DNA from: Halorubrum sp. CBA1229 | GTDB taxonomy: Archaea > Halobacteriota > Halobacteria > Halobacteriales > Haloferacaceae | Assembly: GCF_003721435.2 (NCBI RefSeq) | Contig: NZ_CP054585.1 | Span: forward strand, 3,038,001 to 3,102,000 | DNA length: 64,000 bases | Reading direction: 5' to 3' | Program-made: the position numbers and the translations under genes | Shown: positions 61,884 through 64,000 of the stretch, piece after piece | How positions within the stretch are numbered: the first letter of the stretch is position 1 | Layout: the number at the start of each line of letters is the position of its first letter | Notes under the pieces: model-generated | The model's database searches: none | What the model was told of the DNA's origin: nothing | The model's input: only the letters and a program-made list of their open reading frames with translations

Positions 61884-62753
61884 ATGGAAGACCAGCGGTT
61901 CCTCGAGTCCGAGTGGGATTACTGTCTGGTCCTCGACGCGTGTCGCTACGACGTGTTCGAGGACGTGTACGACGAGTACCTGGACGGCGACCTCGAGAAG
62001 CGCTGGAGCGTCGGCTCCTCGACGCCGGAGTGGGCCTACCGGACGTTCACCGGCGACCACGACATCGCCTACTTCTCGGGGAATCCCTTCATCAACGACC
62101 TCGGCATCCCGCTGAACGAGCTGAAGTGGGGGGCGAGCTGCGACTACGAGTGGACCGCCTCCGACCACATCAGCGACATCCACGACGTCTGGAAGACCGG
62201 CTGGGACGACGACCTCGGCACGGTCCCTCCGGAGGGGATCGCGGAGGCGTTCCGGAACAACCGGGAGGCCGTCGAGCGCGCCGACCGCACGGTGCTCCAC
62301 TACATGCAGCCCCACGCCCCGTACCTCTCGCGCGGGAAGGGCCAGAAGCTCAAACAGATCCAGAAGGGGATCAAACAGCAGGAGGAGGAGGAAGCCGGGG
62401 AGGAGACGACGGACGACGACGGCGGCCTCCTCTCGTCGCTCAGCGACACGGTCCGTCCGAAGATAGAGAGCCGGCTCGACGACAGCGAGTTCGCGCAGAA
62501 GGCGGGGCTCTGGCTCGAGCTCGACCCGGCGGACCTCGTGACAGACGGCACGCGCGTCACCGCGCTCCGGCTCTACGAGGAGAACCTCCGGATCGCCCTC
62601 GAATCGGTCGCGGAGCTCGTCGAGGAGCTCGACGGGACCGTCGTCGTCACCGCCGACCACGGCGAGGCGTTCGGCGAGGAGGGCGTGTGGGAGCACCACA
62701 TCGAGACGCACATCCCGCCGCTGATGGAGGTCCCGTGGCTGGAAGTCGAGTGA
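61884..62753 (+). CDS. Sulfatase/alkaline phosphatase-like protein
   Basis: A 289-residue protein. WDYCLVLDACRYDVF (about 11-25) and TVVVTADHGEAFGEEGVWEHH (about 254-274) are the metal-binding ends of the alkaline phosphatase/sulfatase superfamily; VGSSTPEWAYRTF follows the first. The middle has an acidic, Gln/Glu-rich stretch (about 160-180). It is shorter than usual sulfatases and lacks a signal peptide. It may move phospho- or sulfo-groups on glycans. A glycosyltransferase gene follows. Confidence 0.85.
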   Translation: MEDQRFLESEWDYCLVLDACRYDVFEDVYDEYLDGDLEKRWSVGSSTPEWAYRTFTGDHDIAYFSGNPFINDLGIPLNELKWGASCDYEWTASDHISDIHDVWKTGWDDDLGTVPPEGIAEAFRNNREAVERADRTVLHYMQPHAPYLSRGKGQKLKQIQKGIKQQEEEEAGEETTDDDGGLLSSLSDTVRPKIESRLDDSEFAQKAGLWLELDPADLVTDGTRVTALRLYEENLRIALESVAELVEELDGTVVVTADHGEAFGEEGVWEHHIETHIPPLMEVPWLEVE

Positions 62754-62811
62754 TCGATCGGTCGGCGACGGCGGTCGTCTCCGGCCTCCCGACCCCCGCC
62801 GACGCGACGCG

Positions 62812-63807
62812 ATGAAGGTCAGCCACTACTTCGAGTTCGAGGACCGCGTGACGGGCGGTATCAAGGAGTCCGTCGTCCACCAGCGGAAGATGCTCGACCG
62901 CGAGGGGATCGCGTACACGACGGAGCCGACCCTCGACGCCGACGTGCTCCACTGCAACCTGATGGGGCCCCGCTCGGTGTGGTACGCGAAGCGCGCGAGC
63001 GACCGGGGCGTGCCGGTGGTCGCGCACACCCACGTCACCGCCGAGGACTTCGGCGACAGCTTCCGCTTTACCAACGCGCTCGCGAAACCGCTCAGGCCCT
63101 ATCTCAGCCGGGCGTACGGGCTCGCCGACGCCTTAGTCTGCCCCTCCGAGTACAACCGCGGCGTGATCGAGGAGTACACCGACGCCCCGACGACCGTCAT
63201 CTCGAACGGCGTCGACCGCGAGAAGCTGTCGGGCTTCGAGTCGCTGGAGGGGGAGTACCGCGAGCGGTACGACCTCTCCCCGCCGACCGTCTTCCTCGTC
63301 GGCCACGTGATCAAGCGGAAGGGGTTGGAGACGTTCGTCGACCTCGCCCGCGCGCTCCCCGACGTCGACTTCGCGTGGTTCGGGCCGCTCGACCTCTCTT
63401 TAAAAGGCCGCGAGACGACCCGGCTCATCGAGGAGTCGCCCGACAACTGCACGTTCACCGGCTTCGTCGACGATATTCGCGGGGCGTTCGCCGCCGGCGA
63501 CGTGTTCCTGTTCCCGACCCACGAGGAGAACGAGGGGATCGCGCTGCTGGAGGCGATGACGGCCGGGAAGGCCGTCGTGGTCCGCGACATCGAGACGTTC
63601 TCGTGGCTCGACGACGGCGAGGACTGCCTCAAGGTCGATCCCGCCGACGGGGACTCTGAGACCGAGGCGTTCGCCGACGCGATCCGGCGACTGGAAGACC
63701 CTCAGCTCCGCGAGCGGCTCGGGTCGAACGCGGCCGCCCGCAGCGAGGTGTTCTCGCTCGACGCCATCGCCGAGCGGTACCGGTCGCTGTACGATCGGCT
63801 GGTGTGA
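62812..63807 (+). CDS. Glycosyltransferase family 4
   Basis: A 331-residue GT4 protein. MKVSHYFEFEDRVTGGIKESVVHQRKML start (key GGIKESVVHQ), VISNGVDREKL (about 129-139), LVGHVIKRKGLETFVDLARAL (about 162-182), and HEENEGIALLEAMTAGKAVVVRD with the E-x7-E site (about 244-266). It probably uses a nucleotide sugar to build a surface glycan. Together with the sulfatase-like gene 58 bases upstream it forms a small operon. Confidence 0.92.
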   Translation: MKVSHYFEFEDRVTGGIKESVVHQRKMLDREGIAYTTEPTLDADVLHCNLMGPRSVWYAKRASDRGVPVVAHTHVTAEDFGDSFRFTNALAKPLRPYLSRAYGLADALVCPSEYNRGVIEEYTDAPTTVISNGVDREKLSGFESLEGEYRERYDLSPPTVFLVGHVIKRKGLETFVDLARALPDVDFAWFGPLDLSLKGRETTRLIEESPDNCTFTGFVDDIRGAFAAGDVFLFPTHEENEGIALLEAMTAGKAVVVRDIETFSWLDDGEDCLKVDPADGDSETEAFADAIRRLEDPQLRERLGSNAAARSEVFSLDAIAERYRSLYDRLV

Positions 63808-63823
63808 CTCCTTCCCCCCGAGT

Positions 63824-63856
63824 TTCGACCGCTTCGACCGCTTCGACCGCTTCGAC
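63824..63856. repeat. Short 9-bp tandem repeat
   Basis: The 9-mer ttcgaccgc occurs three times in a row (from 63824) and partly a fourth time. It lies between the glycosyltransferase and the next gene. Confidence 0.8.
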
Positions 63857-63921
63857 TCACCCGCAGCGTCCGTGTCCAAACCGCAGTTGGTATGTCGGTG
63901 AGTCCACTCCCTGCAGGTAAC

Positions 63922-64000
63922 ATGACACGCGTGAGCGTCATCGGCTGCGGGAACATGGGGGGTGCCCTGTTGCGCGGCCTCGCGAGAACCGACTCGTATC
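63922..64000 (+). CDS. proC: Pyrroline-5-carboxylate reductase, N-terminal part
   Basis: Only the first 26 residues are in the window: TRVSVIGCGNMGGALLRGLA, the Rossmann start of ProC (last step of proline synthesis), with GCGNMGG for NADPH. The gene runs beyond the edge. Start is ATG 63922, or ATG 63892 in the same frame (ten more residues). Another NADP-dependent reductase of this shape cannot be ruled out. Confidence 0.75.
   Translation, partial: MTRVSVIGCGNMGGALLRGLARTDSY

Noticed and set aside
60633-62711. A 692-residue minus-strand frame
   Set aside because: It crosses the flippase-like gene out of frame and the sulfatase-like gene antisense; composition is typical of shadow frames.

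Overview
This window is chromosomal DNA of a halophilic archaeon (class Halobacteria, most like Halorubrum or a close relative). The DNA is very GC-rich. The proteins are rich in Asp and Glu and poor in Lys. Many genes have an AT-rich archaeal TATA element about 20-35 bases before the start codon and no ribosome binding site, which points to leaderless mRNAs. The gene content is also archaeal/haloarchaeal: an HTH_10 (Bat-type) regulator, the dehydroquinate synthase II route to aromatics, DUF2209 and DUF2070 proteins, an ER-type signal peptidase, an E1/JAMM/beta-grasp small-modifier set, and Tat-exported lipoproteins. No rRNA, tRNA, CRISPR array or insertion sequence was seen.

Layout. 1-3.8 kb: short-chain dehydrogenase, an HhH/OGG-like protein, cold-shock protein, MATE exporter. 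3.9-13.1 kb: an acetate-use region with a UspA protein, a sodium:solute symporter and its small DUF4212 partner, two acetyl-CoA synthetases, and a large integrase-like/GAF/HTH_10 regulator. 13.3-19.6 kb: HflX with DUF2209, threonine aldolase, M32 carboxypeptidase, MscS channel, a membrane protein. 19.8-26.7 kb: aromatic biosynthesis (dehydroquinate synthase II, ADTH synthase, trpC-trpB-trpA) interrupted by an HTTM membrane protein. 26.8-39.9 kb: an alkyltransferase-like protein without its catalytic Cys, followed by a dense sulfur region: JAMM peptidase, UbaA-type E1, CysO/MoaD-like sulfur carrier, cysteine-synthase-like enzyme, TusA, rhodanese, YeeE/YedE channel, a Tat lipoprotein beta-propeller, a Tat pseudo-rhodanese, a cytosolic beta-propeller and a DsrE-like protein. 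39.9-46.9 kb: cytidylate kinase, Lhr helicase, purU/purS/purQ, SHOCT membrane protein, VOC protein. 47-48 kb: an AT-richer orphan HsdR-N nuclease-like gene. 48.1-56.9 kb: ilvD, NYN-domain protein, signal peptidase, gcvT, formate-THF ligase, moaC, NAD(P)HX repair enzyme. 57.2-64 kb: glycosyltransferases, DUF2070, a GATase-like protein, a flippase-like membrane protein, a sulfatase-like protein, and the start of proC.

The most interesting part is the sulfur region. The JAMM, E1, beta-grasp carrier and cysteine-synthase-like genes are the same four protein types as the mycobacterial Mec-MoeZ-CysO-CysM pathway, which makes cysteine from a protein thiocarboxylate. The carrier here ends Gly-Gly-Arg, so it would need trimming before activation. 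Next to it is a possible route for sulfane sulfur across the membrane: YeeE/YedE, TusA, rhodanese, and two exported proteins with cysteines at their extreme C-termini, one of them a double rhodanese that has lost both catalytic cysteines. Assigning these genes to one working system is inference.
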